Source: Sulfitobacter dubius
GTDB lineage: Bacteria; Pseudomonadota; Alphaproteobacteria; Rhodobacterales; Rhodobacteraceae
NCBI RefSeq assembly: GCF_900113435.1
Contig: NZ_FOPG01000003.1
Coordinates: 434,001 to 498,000, forward strand
Length of the DNA stretch: 64,000 bases
Reading direction: 5' to 3'
A program made the position numbers and the translations under genes. Positions 1 through 7,873 of the stretch are shown here, piece after piece (the stretch's first letter is position 1; each line of letters opens with the position of its first letter). The notes under the pieces were generated by a model, which did no database searches, was not told the DNA's origin, and was given only the letters and a program-made list of their open reading frames with translations.

Positions 1-1
1 C

Positions 2-901
2 ATCGCCATTCGGATGCAGATCACCCGCAACGATGGTTTCCTGACCTCCAATGCGCTTTTGGACCGCCGTTTTCTCGCTGTGGAAACATCGCTCGGGGCG
101 ATGCGCGACGTGGGGCAGGATGTGCTTGAGCAGGCCTTCACCACCGACAGCGCGGGCGGGCTTTCGACGACCTATCTGTCGCAGGCGGCGCGCACGGCGC
201 TTGACCGGGTGTTGGAACGTGCGGCGGTCAGCGACAGTTCCGGTTTCCTGATGTCCGGCACCCGCAGTGACACAAACCCGCTGCAAGCATGGGACGTTCA
301 GAACCCCAACAGCGGCGTTTCCCCGGCTGACGCAGTGACAAATGTGATCGGCGGCGTGCCCACAACGCTGGCAGATGTGCAAACGGCGATCGACGGGCTC
401 AAAGCGGCCTTTAGCGATACCGCCGCCGATCCGGCCAATAATTTCGAGAACACCTTCTATAACGGTGCGCCCACAGGCAACCCGCCCCTGACTTCACGCA
501 CCTCTGAGACCCAGACCCTGACCCAAAGTGCGCAGGCCAATGATCCGGCGATCCGCGATCTGATCCGCGGTCTGGCCATGCTGAGCGCGTTTAACCCCAG
601 CGATATTCCCGATGAGGCCGCCCGCGATGCGTGGCTAACCGAGGCCCGCAGCGCCATCGGCGCGGGGCTCGAAGGGCTGACCGATCTGGAAACCCAGACT
701 GGCCTGAAACGCGCGCAACTTGCCGATACGATCTCGGCCCAAGAAAGCCGGGCGCTGTTTCTGGATGGGGAGGTGATGAACCTCGAAGGCGTCGATCAAT
801 ATGATGCGGCCACCCGTCTGACCCAATTGCAGAACCAACTCGACTCCAGCTTTGCCGTCACCGCGCGGCTCTCCCGCCTGTCTTTCTTGAACTACCTATA
901 A
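2..901 (+). CDS. flgL: Flagellar hook-filament junction protein FlgL (5' truncated by window edge)
   Basis: FlgL (HAP3) joins the hook to the flagellin filament outside the cell. The frame is open to the left edge, reading I-A-I-R before the first ATG at 14, so the true N-terminus lies outside and that ATG is probably internal. The visible part is the Ala/Gln/Asp-rich central region and a flagellin-like helical C-terminus ending SFAVTARLSRLSFLNYL, which is typical of FlgL. It is followed 15 bases later by flgI, so it should be part of the same forward operon. Identification rests on the C-terminal helix pattern plus position; confidence in the family is good, and the full length is unknown. 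Confidence 0.85.
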   Translation: MAIRMQITRNDGFLTSNALLDRRFLAVETSLGAMRDVGQDVLEQAFTTDSAGGLSTTYLSQAARTALDRVLERAAVSDSSGFLMSGTRSDTNPLQAWDVQNPNSGVSPADAVTNVIGGVPTTLADVQTAIDGLKAAFSDTAADPANNFENTFYNGAPTGNPPLTSRTSETQTLTQSAQANDPAIRDLIRGLAMLSAFNPSDIPDEAARDAWLTEARSAIGAGLEGLTDLETQTGLKRAQLADTISAQESRALFLDGEVMNLEGVDQYDAATRLTQLQNQLDSSFAVTARLSRLSFLNYL

Positions 902-916
902 CCGGAACCGCAGCTC

Positions 917-2017
917 ATGAACGCCCTGTTTAAACTCCTGCTGATCGGCCTCACCTTCGCGCTTGCCGCGCCGGCGGCTGCACAGGTGCGGATCAAGGAT
1001 ATCGTTACCGTCGAAGGCGTGCGGTCGAACCAATTGGTCGGCTACGGTCTGGTCGTGGGGCTGAACGGCACGGGCGACAGCCTGCGCAATGCGCCTTTCA
1101 CCGAACGCGCCATCGAAGGCATGCTAGAGCGGCTCGGCATCGGCAACTTGACCGAGGACCAGATGCGCACGGCCAATACCGCCGCCGTCATGGTAACCGC
1201 CTCCCTGCCGCCCTTCGCGCGGGCCGGTAGCACCATCGACGTGGTCGTCTCCTCCTTGGGCGATGCCTCCTCCCTGCGCGGCGGCACGCTGATCGTAACC
1301 CCGCTGACCGCCGCCGATGGTGAGATTTACGCCGTGGCCCAAGGCCCGATCGCCGTGGCGGGTTTCGCGGCCCAAGGGCTGAATGCCTCGATCGTCGAAG
1401 GCGTGCCCACGGGCGCACGGATCGACAACGGCGCCATCGTCGAGCGTGAGGTCGACTTTGATTTCAGCGAGATGACCAGCATCAAACTCGCGCTGCGCAA
1501 CGCAGATTTCGTGACCGCGCAGCGGGTAGAAGCCGCGATTAACCAAGCCATGGGGCCGGTCGCCACCGCCATCGATTCGCGCACCATCACCGTATCCGCC
1601 TATGGCAAGGGATCGTTGATGGAGACCATGGCCCTGATCGAGCCGCTGCAGGTTCAGCCGGATCAGGTCGCCAAAGTGGTGATCGACGCGCGCTCCGGCA
1701 CCATCGTCATCGGCGCCAATGTCCGTATCGACCGCGTCGCGGTCAGCCAAGGCGGGCTGACCGTCACCGTCCGCGATGATTTCAACGTCAGCCAACCTGA
1801 ATCGCTGTCGATTGGCGGGACCACCGTGGTGGTGCCGAATTCTTCGGTCGGCGTCGAAGAGAAAGACGCGAAATTCGCCGTCATCGACGGGTCGGTCAGC
1901 TTGCAACGGCTGGTCGATGGGCTGAACGCCATCGGCGTCGGCGCGACCGAGACGATTTCAATCCTTCAAGCCATCAAGGCGGCGGGCGCTCTGCATGCCG
2001 ACCTTGAGATCATCTAG
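917..2017 (+). CDS. flgI: Flagellar P-ring protein FlgI
   Basis: FlgI forms the periplasmic P ring that acts as a bushing for the rod in the peptidoglycan layer. The 366-residue product has a clear Sec signal peptide (about residues 1-22, hydrophobic core then APAAA before QV) and the family hallmarks VEGVRSNQLVGYGLVVGLNGTGD near residues 32-54 and VVVPNSSVGVEEKDAKF in the C-terminal third. Length matches the usual 360-380. It lies between flgL and flgJ with short spacers, consistent with one transcript. The L-ring gene flgH and flgA are not in the window and are presumably further left. Confidence 0.97.
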   Translation: MNALFKLLLIGLTFALAAPAAAQVRIKDIVTVEGVRSNQLVGYGLVVGLNGTGDSLRNAPFTERAIEGMLERLGIGNLTEDQMRTANTAAVMVTASLPPFARAGSTIDVVVSSLGDASSLRGGTLIVTPLTAADGEIYAVAQGPIAVAGFAAQGLNASIVEGVPTGARIDNGAIVEREVDFDFSEMTSIKLALRNADFVTAQRVEAAINQAMGPVATAIDSRTITVSAYGKGSLMETMALIEPLQVQPDQVAKVVIDARSGTIVIGANVRIDRVAVSQGGLTVTVRDDFNVSQPESLSIGGTTVVVPNSSVGVEEKDAKFAVIDGSVSLQRLVDGLNAIGVGATETISILQAIKAAGALHADLEII

Positions 2018-2026
2018 GGGCAGGTC

Positions 2027-2329
2027 ATGGAATTCGCATCTCTCCCAATCCCCGCGCCGACCCCTGCGGCCAAACCGGCAGCGCCGCAGGCCGATGCCGT
2101 CACCGCCAAAAAGGCGCAGGAGTTCGAGGCGATGTTCCTCGGCCAGATGGTCGATGAGATGCTCTCGACCGTGGACATCGGCAGCTTTGGCGGCGGCCAC
2201 GCCGAAGAGACATGGCGCAGCTTTCTGTCCAACGCGATTGGCGAAAGCATCGCCGAGCAGAACAGCACCGGAATCGCCCGCACAATTGAGACCGCCATGC
2301 AGCGCTATCAAACGGGGGCCAACCGATGA
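2027..2329 (+). CDS. flgJ: Rod-binding protein FlgJ, single domain (no muramidase)
   Basis: This 100-residue protein corresponds only to the N-terminal rod-binding/rod-capping domain of FlgJ (often annotated as chemotactic signal-response protein CheL in alphaproteobacteria). The diagnostic block is KKAQEFEAMFLGQMVDEML near residues 28-46. The C-terminal glucosaminidase domain found in enteric FlgJ is absent, so cutting the peptidoglycan for the rod must be done by another protein; the SLT-domain gene at 16854-17687 in the flhA operon is the obvious candidate. It starts 9 bases after flgI and overlaps the next gene by ATGA. Confidence 0.9.
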   Translation: MEFASLPIPAPTPAAKPAAPQADAVTAKKAQEFEAMFLGQMVDEMLSTVDIGSFGGGHAEETWRSFLSNAIGESIAEQNSTGIARTIETAMQRYQTGANR

Positions 2330-2703
2330 GCGATCCGCGCAAAGCACTCGCCGCCGTTGACGCCTTGGGCAATCTGCTGCGCCGCGAAATCGCCGCTGTC
2401 GAGGGTGGAGCGTTCAATCAACTGGTCGAATTCGCCAGCGAAAAGGCCCGACTCACCGCCGTGCTGGAAGATCAACTCAGCCACGATCCCGAGGCGGTCA
2501 GCAAAGATAAATTGCGCGATCTGAAAGATCTGATTGCGCGCGATCATCACCACCTAAAATTGGCCCGCCAAGCCACGTCAGACATGATCGCACAGGTTTC
2601 CCAAGTTCGGGAAAAGCACAGCATTGCAGGCATTTACGGCCGAAGCGGTGCTAAACGTGACAACCGCGCAACACTGATGGCAAGCGTGGACAAAAGTTTC
2701 TGA
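2326..2703 (+). CDS. FlgN-like flagellar export chaperone (probable)
   Basis: The product is 125 residues, strongly helical and charged, without a signal peptide or membrane segment. It starts inside the flgJ stop codon (ATGA), so translation is likely coupled. Size, helical character and position directly after flgJ and before flagellin fit a FlgN-type chaperone for the hook-associated proteins FlgK and FlgL, one of which is encoded just upstream. Sequence similarity of FlgN proteins is low, so this is an inference from context more than from a motif. Confidence 0.6.
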   Translation: MSDPRKALAAVDALGNLLRREIAAVEGGAFNQLVEFASEKARLTAVLEDQLSHDPEAVSKDKLRDLKDLIARDHHHLKLARQATSDMIAQVSQVREKHSIAGIYGRSGAKRDNRATLMASVDKSF

Positions 2704-2810
2704 ATTGCCTCAATGTTGCCAGTTTTTCGCGTAAAAACGTAATCAAGCGGGTTCGCCCCGCAGTTGTCAGAAAGACGACATAACGAACTAGAATAGTCTG
2801 GAATAAGAAT
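2704..2810 (+). promoter_or_regulatory. Flagellin promoter/leader with a short hairpin
   Basis: The 107 bases between the FlgN-like gene and flagellin are AT-richer than the flanks. They contain a perfect 5-bp stem with 5-nt loop (GCGGG 2747-2751, CCCGC 2757-2761), about 50 nt ahead of the flagellin ATG. In Caulobacter FlbT acts on the flagellin 5' leader, and flbT is encoded just downstream here, so the hairpin is a plausible part of a translational control element. I could not identify a convincing -35/-10, sigma-54 or CtrA site. Confidence 0.4.
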
Positions 2811-3749
2811 ATGTCTTCGATCAACACAAACACCTCCGCAATGAACGCTCTCGCAACTCTGCGGAATGTCAACTCGAGCCTGAACCAAACCCAAGACCGT
2901 ATTTCAACTGGCCTCAAAGTCTCCTCCGGTAAAGATAACGCGGCTTATTTCGCGATCTCCGAAACTATGAAGGGCGACAGCGGCATGACTAAGGCGATCA
3001 ATGAGAGCCTGACGCTCACAAAGAACTCCCTCGCCACAGCAAGAGTGGGCGCAGATAGCGTCAAAGACTTGGCCCAAGAGTTCGTGGAACGAGTGGGCTT
3101 CGCACAGACCGGCGGCAATGACGTTATCGATCAAGTAAAGACGGAGCTAGATGAAATAGTTAAAAGGATGGACTCGTCCATCAAGCAGGCAATCTTCAAC
3201 GGGGACGACTTGGTCAGTGGCGGTGAAGCCACAGCAGTTGGAGCAGTCACCGCCGCAGACGGTACAATCACCAAAGCCGCGGCCCCTGCGCGGTCGCTTA
3301 CAGTTGTAACCGGCGTTACTCGTGTAGACAACGGCTTCGAGCCCACGACTATGAGCGTTGAAGGCGTTAGTCTTAAGGCTATTCATGATAGTTTTAAGGC
3401 AATTGCAGACAATCTCGCTACTAACTACAAAGACGATGCCGTATTGGATGATGAAACAAAAAGGCAAACTTACCTTAGCAATACTTTGAAAGCGGCGGAG
3501 GATCTGCTTAGTGATTCGGTCACCGCCGCCACGACCTTAGGTGTTGGCGAGAAATCTATCGAAAGCCAGCAAGAGTTCCTGACCAAGCTGGCCGACAACC
3601 TCGACTCCGGCGTTGGCGCGATGGTTGACGCCAACATGGAAGAAGAAGCCGCCCGTCTTCAGGCACTTCAGGTTCAGCAGCAGCTGGCATCGCAGTCCCT
3701 GTCGATCGCCAACCAGGCACCGCAGAACATCCTGAGCCTGTTCCGTTAA
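2811..3749 (+). CDS. fliC: Flagellin
   Basis: This is the filament subunit. The N-terminal D0/D1 helix (MSSINTNTSAMNALATLRNV, then SLNQTQDRISTGLKVSSGKDNAAYFAIS) and C-terminal helix (MEEEAARLQALQVQQQLASQSLSIANQAPQNILSLFR) are textbook flagellin. The 312-residue length is short, as usual in alphaproteobacteria. The middle part, roughly residues 95-245, uses codons that are rare in the neighbouring genes (AGA, AGG, ATA, CTA, GTA, GGA, TTA), and its composition is clearly more AT-rich than the two ends, suggesting recombination of the surface-exposed domain. It is followed by a strong hairpin and then by flaF and flbT, its dedicated regulators. Confidence 0.97.
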   Translation: MSSINTNTSAMNALATLRNVNSSLNQTQDRISTGLKVSSGKDNAAYFAISETMKGDSGMTKAINESLTLTKNSLATARVGADSVKDLAQEFVERVGFAQTGGNDVIDQVKTELDEIVKRMDSSIKQAIFNGDDLVSGGEATAVGAVTAADGTITKAAAPARSLTVVTGVTRVDNGFEPTTMSVEGVSLKAIHDSFKAIADNLATNYKDDAVLDDETKRQTYLSNTLKAAEDLLSDSVTAATTLGVGEKSIESQQEFLTKLADNLDSGVGAMVDANMEEEAARLQALQVQQQLASQSLSIANQAPQNILSLFR

Positions 3750-3762
3750 GGAATAGGGTTCT

Positions 3763-3791
3763 CGGGGCCAAAGCCTAGCGCTTTGGCCCCG
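3763..3791 (+). terminator. Hairpin terminator after flagellin
   Basis: A perfect 12-bp stem (CGGGGCCAAAGC 3763-3774, GCTTTGGCCCCG 3780-3791) with a 5-nt loop lies 13 bases after the flagellin stop. There is no T run behind it, so it may be a processing or mRNA-stabilising hairpin rather than a full stop. Confidence 0.7.
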
Positions 3792-3793
3792 GT

Positions 3794-3819
3794 CCAACCG
3801 CCTCAGAATTTGCGGTTGG
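3794..3819 (+). other. Second stem-loop between flagellin and flaF
   Basis: A perfect 8-bp stem (CCAACCGC 3794-3801, GCGGTTGG 3812-3819) with a 10-nt loop sits two bases after the flagellin hairpin and 36 bases ahead of flaF. It could be the 3' guard of flagellin mRNA or a leader structure of flaF-flbT. Confidence 0.5.
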
Positions 3820-3854
3820 CAGGCAGCAAACTATAAAAACAAGGAAGAATTCCT

Positions 3855-4259
3855 ATGGGGCTGGCAGCATACAAACGAACAATTCGCGAAAGCGAAACCC
3901 CGCGGCAGATCGAGCGCCGCATCCTGAGCCGCGTCACACATGACCTTGCCGACAAGGGCCAAGGCTTTGATGCGACCGAAGACAAAAGCGAGCGGTTGAA
4001 CATCCTCGCCTCCGGTCTGCGCGACGCGATCTACGAAAATCAACGGTTCTGGTCGGCCCTGCGCTTTGACCTTTCCGAGCCGGAAAACAAGATGCCCGAC
4101 GGGCTGAAAGCCTCGCTCATTTCCATCGCGCTTTGGGTGGACCGTCACAGCACCGCGCTGATGGCTGGCGAAGGCCGTTTGGCCGGTCTTGTCGAGATCA
4201 ACGGCAACATTGCCGCAGGTTTGGCCGGGCAGGCCGCACCGCAGATGCAGGAGGTGTGA
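3855..4259 (+). CDS. flaF: Flagellar biosynthesis regulator FlaF
   Basis: FlaF is a small alphaproteobacterial protein required for flagellin synthesis and secretion that works with or against FlbT on flagellin production. The 134-residue product begins MGLAAYKRTIRESETPRQIERRIL and contains LNILASGLRDAIYENQRFWSAL and ALWVDRHSTALMAGEG, the conserved FlaF blocks. A ribosome-binding site (AAGGAAG) precedes the ATG. It follows flagellin and ends one base before flbT, the standard flagellin-flaF-flbT order. Confidence 0.95.
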   Translation: MGLAAYKRTIRESETPRQIERRILSRVTHDLADKGQGFDATEDKSERLNILASGLRDAIYENQRFWSALRFDLSEPENKMPDGLKASLISIALWVDRHSTALMAGEGRLAGLVEINGNIAAGLAGQAAPQMQEV

Positions 4260-4260
4260 G

Positions 4261-4686
4261 ATGCTGAAATTGACCCTCCGCCCCCGTGAGCGCGTTGTCG
4301 TGAATGGCTGTGTCATCCGCAACGGTGACCGTCGCCAAGCGCTGACCGTCGAAAACCGCGCCGACATCGTGCGAGAGTCCGATCTGTTGAAGCCGGATGC
4401 GGAATCCACGCCCGTTTCTAAGGTCTATTTCCTTGTGCAAACGGCGCTGATCCGTCCCGATACACGCGATCAAATCATGCCGATGATCCAACAGGGTTTG
4501 GCCGATCTGGCCTGCTGCTTTGGCGCCGAGATGCGCAGCCGGATCATGGAAGCGGCGAACTTCGTCTCCATGGCCGATTTCTACAAAGCCATGAGCGAAT
4601 TGCGCGCGGTCCTGAAATACGAGACGGAACTCATGCAGCTTCGCCCGGTGCCGCCCGCCTCTAGCCAGGAGGCCGCGCACGCATGA
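4261..4686 (+). CDS. flbT: Flagellin post-transcriptional repressor FlbT
   Basis: FlbT binds flagellin mRNA in its 5' leader in Caulobacter and reduces its stability when assembly is incomplete. The 141-residue product starts MLKLTLRPRERVVVNGCVIR, the family's signature, and contains the block KVYFLVQTALIRPDTRDQIM. I chose the ATG at 4261, one base after the flaF stop, because the in-frame upstream extension (from 4189) overlaps flaF and is not FlbT-like. It overlaps the next gene by ATGA. An unusual Cys-Cys pair (LACCFGAE) is visible near residue 82. Confidence 0.95.
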   Translation: MLKLTLRPRERVVVNGCVIRNGDRRQALTVENRADIVRESDLLKPDAESTPVSKVYFLVQTALIRPDTRDQIMPMIQQGLADLACCFGAEMRSRIMEAANFVSMADFYKAMSELRAVLKYETELMQLRPVPPASSQEAAHA

Positions 4687-5516
4687 TTTCGCTGGGCGGC
4701 ATGGGCACGCAGGTGGCGGTCAAACTGTTTGACGCAACGCGCGACAAACAGCTCGACCTTGCCGCCAGCAATGCCCTGAACGCCCGGCAAATCGCCGCTT
4801 TTGAAGAACGTATCGGCAGTATCTCTTCCCCGCAGGAACTGATTGCCGATACGGAAGTCTATACTTTCGTCATGCGGGCCTTCGACCTCGAAGATCAGAT
4901 CTTTGGCAAGGCGATGATCCGCAAGACGCTGGAAAGCGATATCACCGACAGTTCCGCGCTGGTGAACCGCCTTAGCGACCCCAAAATTCGCGAGATGTAT
5001 CTGACTCTGGGTTTCACCCCCGGAGGGGGGAGCAGCGCGAACCTTGATAAGCTCGACTGGCAAGCAGAGATGATCGACCGTTTCAAAGAGCGCTTCGTGC
5101 TGAATGCCGCCGGAGAGGACAACGAAGGCGCGCGGATCGCGTTGGAGTTCAAATCCAAAGCCTCTGAAATCAATACTTGGCTCGACGTGCTGAAGGACGA
5201 AGACCTCGGCACATTCATGCGCCGTGCGCTTGGTGTTCCAGATGAAGCGATCCAAGTTGATCTCGACCGCCAGATCGCGCTCTTCGAGCAGAAATTCGAC
5301 ATCGAAAAGCTGAAAGACCCGGCAGAGGTCGACAAGCTCGTCTCGCGTTTCTCGGCGATTTACGACGCTGTTGAGGGAGTCTCAACCGCGTCCAGCACGG
5401 TGCTTTCGTTGATGCAGGGGGCCGTCTCTATCGGTCAGGGCAGCACCTTCACGGCCATCACCATCGACATCCCAACGATCACCGGCGGCTACAGCGCGTC
5501 GAGCGCCTACCGCTGA
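4683..5516 (+). CDS. DUF1217 flagellar-cluster protein
   Basis: The 277-residue product matches the DUF1217 pattern: repeated helical segments around LVNRLSDPKIREMYLTLGF near residue 95 and DRFKERFVLNAAGEDN near residue 136. DUF1217 proteins occur in flagellar loci of alphaproteobacteria; their exact role is not established. There is no signal peptide or membrane span. The start overlaps the flbT stop (ATGA), tying it to the flagellin-flaF-flbT unit. It converges on fliG with only six bases between the stop codons, leaving no room for separate terminators. Confidence 0.8.
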   Translation: MISLGGMGTQVAVKLFDATRDKQLDLAASNALNARQIAAFEERIGSISSPQELIADTEVYTFVMRAFDLEDQIFGKAMIRKTLESDITDSSALVNRLSDPKIREMYLTLGFTPGGGSSANLDKLDWQAEMIDRFKERFVLNAAGEDNEGARIALEFKSKASEINTWLDVLKDEDLGTFMRRALGVPDEAIQVDLDRQIALFEQKFDIEKLKDPAEVDKLVSRFSAIYDAVEGVSTASSTVLSLMQGAVSIGQGSTFTAITIDIPTITGGYSASSAYR

Positions 5517-5522
5517 TCCTCT

Positions 5523-6572
5523 TTATTCGATGAATTCGTCGTCATCGGCTGCCGAGGGCAGTTCGATCAAGCCTTCGTCGGCAAGGCTCTTGGCGTATTC
5601 CACCATGGCGGCTTGAGCGGCGCGCACATCGCGGCCCCGGACAGGGCCGGTGGCGGCCATTTCGTCCATCAGCATCTGACGCGAGCGTTGCGGCAGGCAT
5701 TCCATCAGGTGATCGCGCTGCTCTTTCTTGGCCCCGCGCATCGCCATCGGTAGGGTGGCCCCATCCAGTCCGCGCATGACCTGCGCCAAGTCTTGCATCG
5801 GCAGTTTGAACAGATCGTCAAAGACGAACATGCGCTGTTTGATGGCTTGGAAAGCGTCGGGAATACGCGCGTCCAATGCACCGGAAAGCTCTTCGAAGGC
5901 CTGCACATCCAATTGGTTGAACAGATCCGCCATGCGCTGATGCGTCTCGACCGAATTAGTGTGCATCGCATTCGACAGGATGTCTTGCTTCAAGGTTTCT
6001 TCGATCTGCTGCATCATATGCAGCGGCACGGCCTCCATCGCGATCATGCGCTCGGCGATGTCCTGCATCCGCTCAGGGCCGAGCAGGGGCAGCACTTTGG
6101 CCGCGACAGAGGTTTCGACGTTATTGAGGATCGCCGCCGCCGTCTGGTCATGCTCGCCCTTGAGATAATTGGCGATCACCGTCTCATCCAGCGCGCCAAA
6201 GCCGCGCCACATGGCGCTTTCGCGCTCGCTGTTCTTGAGCCCGGCCATGATGCTGGTGACCTGCTCTTCGGGCATGAATTTGCGCAGCATGGATTCTGCC
6301 GTCGACAGTGACCCCACGACCGACCCGGTACCGCTGACGACTTTTTGGGTGAACTCTCTAAGCACATGTTCTACCACCTCTGCCGGGATTGGGCCAAGAC
6401 GGCTCATGGCGCTGGTGATGCGCTCAATCTCGGCGGTGCCGAGTTTTTGCATGAGTTCTGAACCGGTCTGTTCTCCGAGGCACAAAAAGGTGATAGCGGC
6501 CTTGGTGGGGCCGTTCAGATCCTCCACCGTAATGGGCTTTCTGCGGGTTTTGGAAAGGGCATTGGTCGACAT
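5523..6572 (-). CDS. fliG: Flagellar motor switch protein FliG
   Basis: FliG is the rotor protein that contacts the stator and bridges FliF and FliM. At 349 residues it has normal length, with the FliF-binding N domain (GPTKAAITFLCLGEQTGSELM), the middle domain and the C-terminal torque domain (FVFDDLFKLPMQDLAQVMRGLD). The middle-domain EHPQ motif that docks FliM appears as EHDQ at residues 140-143, a Pro-to-Asp change. The gene is last in the operon fliF-fliH-fliN-fliP-fliG, separated from fliP by 22 bases, whereas in many bacteria fliG directly follows fliF. The acidic tail is short (DDDEFIE). Confidence 0.95.
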   Translation of the reverse strand: MSTNALSKTRRKPITVEDLNGPTKAAITFLCLGEQTGSELMQKLGTAEIERITSAMSRLGPIPAEVVEHVLREFTQKVVSGTGSVVGSLSTAESMLRKFMPEEQVTSIMAGLKNSERESAMWRGFGALDETVIANYLKGEHDQTAAAILNNVETSVAAKVLPLLGPERMQDIAERMIAMEAVPLHMMQQIEETLKQDILSNAMHTNSVETHQRMADLFNQLDVQAFEELSGALDARIPDAFQAIKQRMFVFDDLFKLPMQDLAQVMRGLDGATLPMAMRGAKKEQRDHLMECLPQRSRQMLMDEMAATGPVRGRDVRAAQAAMVEYAKSLADEGLIELPSAADDDEFIE

Positions 6573-6594
6573 GGATAAATCCTTTCAGTGCAGG

Positions 6595-7431
6595 TCAGCC
6601 ACCGGCAAGCGGCACATAGCTTTCGATCAGCGATCCGGCCAGCATGTACCAACCGTCGATCAGCACAAAGAAGATAACCTTGAACGGCAAAGAGATCAGC
6701 ACCGGCGGCAGCATCATCATGCCCGCACTCATCAAGACCGATGCGATGATAAGGTCAATGGCGACAAAGGGCAGGTAGATGAGAAAGCCGATGGTAAAGG
6801 CGCGGCGTAGTTCTGAGATCATGAAGGCAGGGACAAGATGGCGGAACGTGGCTTCCTCAGCCGTCTCGGGCATGGGGGTCTCTTCGGCCTCTTCGTTGGC
6901 CGGGGCGATGCGCAAAAACAGCGCGTAGTCCTCGGGGCGGGTGTTGACGTACATGAAACTCTTGAACGGGGCCGCGATCCGCTCCAACGCCTGCTCTTCG
7001 GCGATGGCGTTCTCTAAAAGCGGTTGCACCCCGGCCTCATAGGCGTCCTCGAAAACGGGCTGCATGACAAAGAAGGTCATGAACAGAGCCAGCGAGGTCA
7101 GCACAATATTGGGCGGGGTCTGGTTCAGGCCGAGGGCCGAGCGCAGCATCGACAGGACGATTACAAAGCGCGTGAAGCTGGTCATGACGACCAAAAGCCC
7201 CGGCGCAATGCTGAGCACGGTCATCAGCGCGATAAACTGAACGATCCGGCCCGAGAGATTGGCGTTCTCATCACTTCCCGGCGCGGAATCCCCGATCACA
7301 TCTGACAGCGTACCCAAAAAGCCCCCGTCTTGGGCCATAGCCATGCCGCTGCTGGCGAGAAGCACCAGCAGGGCAAGGCCCATCCGGCCCAACGCATAGC
7401 TGCGCAGAGAGGGGCGGTCAGTCAGGCACAT
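6595..7431 (-). CDS. fliP: Flagellar export gate protein FliP
   Basis: FliP forms the core of the export gate with FliQ and FliR. The product has a cleavable-type N-terminal signal (ALLVLLASSGMAMAQ) and the conserved segments LSIAPGLLVVMTSFTRFVIV, LRSALGLNQTPPN and the C-terminal membrane hairpin AFTIGFLIYLPFVAIDLIIAS. The first ATG at 7431 overlaps fliN by 14 bases. An internal ATG at 7383 would give a shorter leader (MGLALLVLL) and is a fair alternative; neither has a well-spaced ribosome site. About 278 residues, slightly longer than the enteric 245, owing to an acidic insert (EEAEETPMPETAEEA). Confidence 0.95.
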   Translation of the reverse strand: MCLTDRPSLRSYALGRMGLALLVLLASSGMAMAQDGGFLGTLSDVIGDSAPGSDENANLSGRIVQFIALMTVLSIAPGLLVVMTSFTRFVIVLSMLRSALGLNQTPPNIVLTSLALFMTFFVMQPVFEDAYEAGVQPLLENAIAEEQALERIAAPFKSFMYVNTRPEDYALFLRIAPANEEAEETPMPETAEEATFRHLVPAFMISELRRAFTIGFLIYLPFVAIDLIIASVLMSAGMMMLPPVLISLPFKVIFFVLIDGWYMLAGSLIESYVPLAGG

Positions 7432-7873
7432 AATCCTTGACGATCTGGGTGAGCGAAACGCCCAGCCGGTCTTCGCCGACTTTCACAAGGTCACCGCGTG
7501 CGACCAGACGGTCAGAAACCATCAGATCGACCGGCGCACCGATTTTGCGGTTCAGTTCCACGATAGAGCCGCGGGTCAATTCCAGCAGGCGCGAGATCGG
7601 CATGCGGGCTTGACCCAGCACAATCTGCACATCAAGACCGACGTTCAGCATGGCGTTGATACCAGCGCCACCAGCCTCGGGGCGGGGGGCAAGGGCGTTG
7701 CGCGAATCCTCTGTGTCGAGTTGCGGGAAGACCCCCGCGTCATCGCTGCCCGCACTGGCGGTGTTGCCAAAGGCATCGGCAAGCGGCTGATCCGTCTGGC
7801 TGGCCTCGGGTGTCGCGTTGGCCCCTTTGTCGGCTGCGGTGTTTTTGGGCGATTGCAGGTCAGGCTTATCCAT
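7418..7873 (-). CDS. fliN: Flagellar motor switch protein FliN
   Basis: FliN forms the lower C ring and with FliH receives export cargo. The C-terminal SpoA domain is clear: NVGLDVQIVLGQARMPISRL, LELTRGSIVELNRKIGAPVD and ARGDLVKVGEDRLGVSLT, residues 78 to the end. The first 70 residues are a low-complexity Ala/Asp/Thr-rich linker, making it 151 residues. It overlaps fliH by 8 bases and fliP by 14, so translation is coupled within fliF-fliH-fliN-fliP-fliG. Confidence 0.95.
   Translation of the reverse strand: MDKPDLQSPKNTAADKGANATPEASQTDQPLADAFGNTASAGSDDAGVFPQLDTEDSRNALAPRPEAGGAGINAMLNVGLDVQIVLGQARMPISRLLELTRGSIVELNRKIGAPVDLMVSDRLVARGDLVKVGEDRLGVSLTQIVKDYVPD

Noticed and set aside
1124..1906. 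Long open frame antisense to flgI
   Set aside because: It is a codon-bias shadow of a well-supported FlgI gene; the translation is His/Asp/Gly-rich with no family resemblance.
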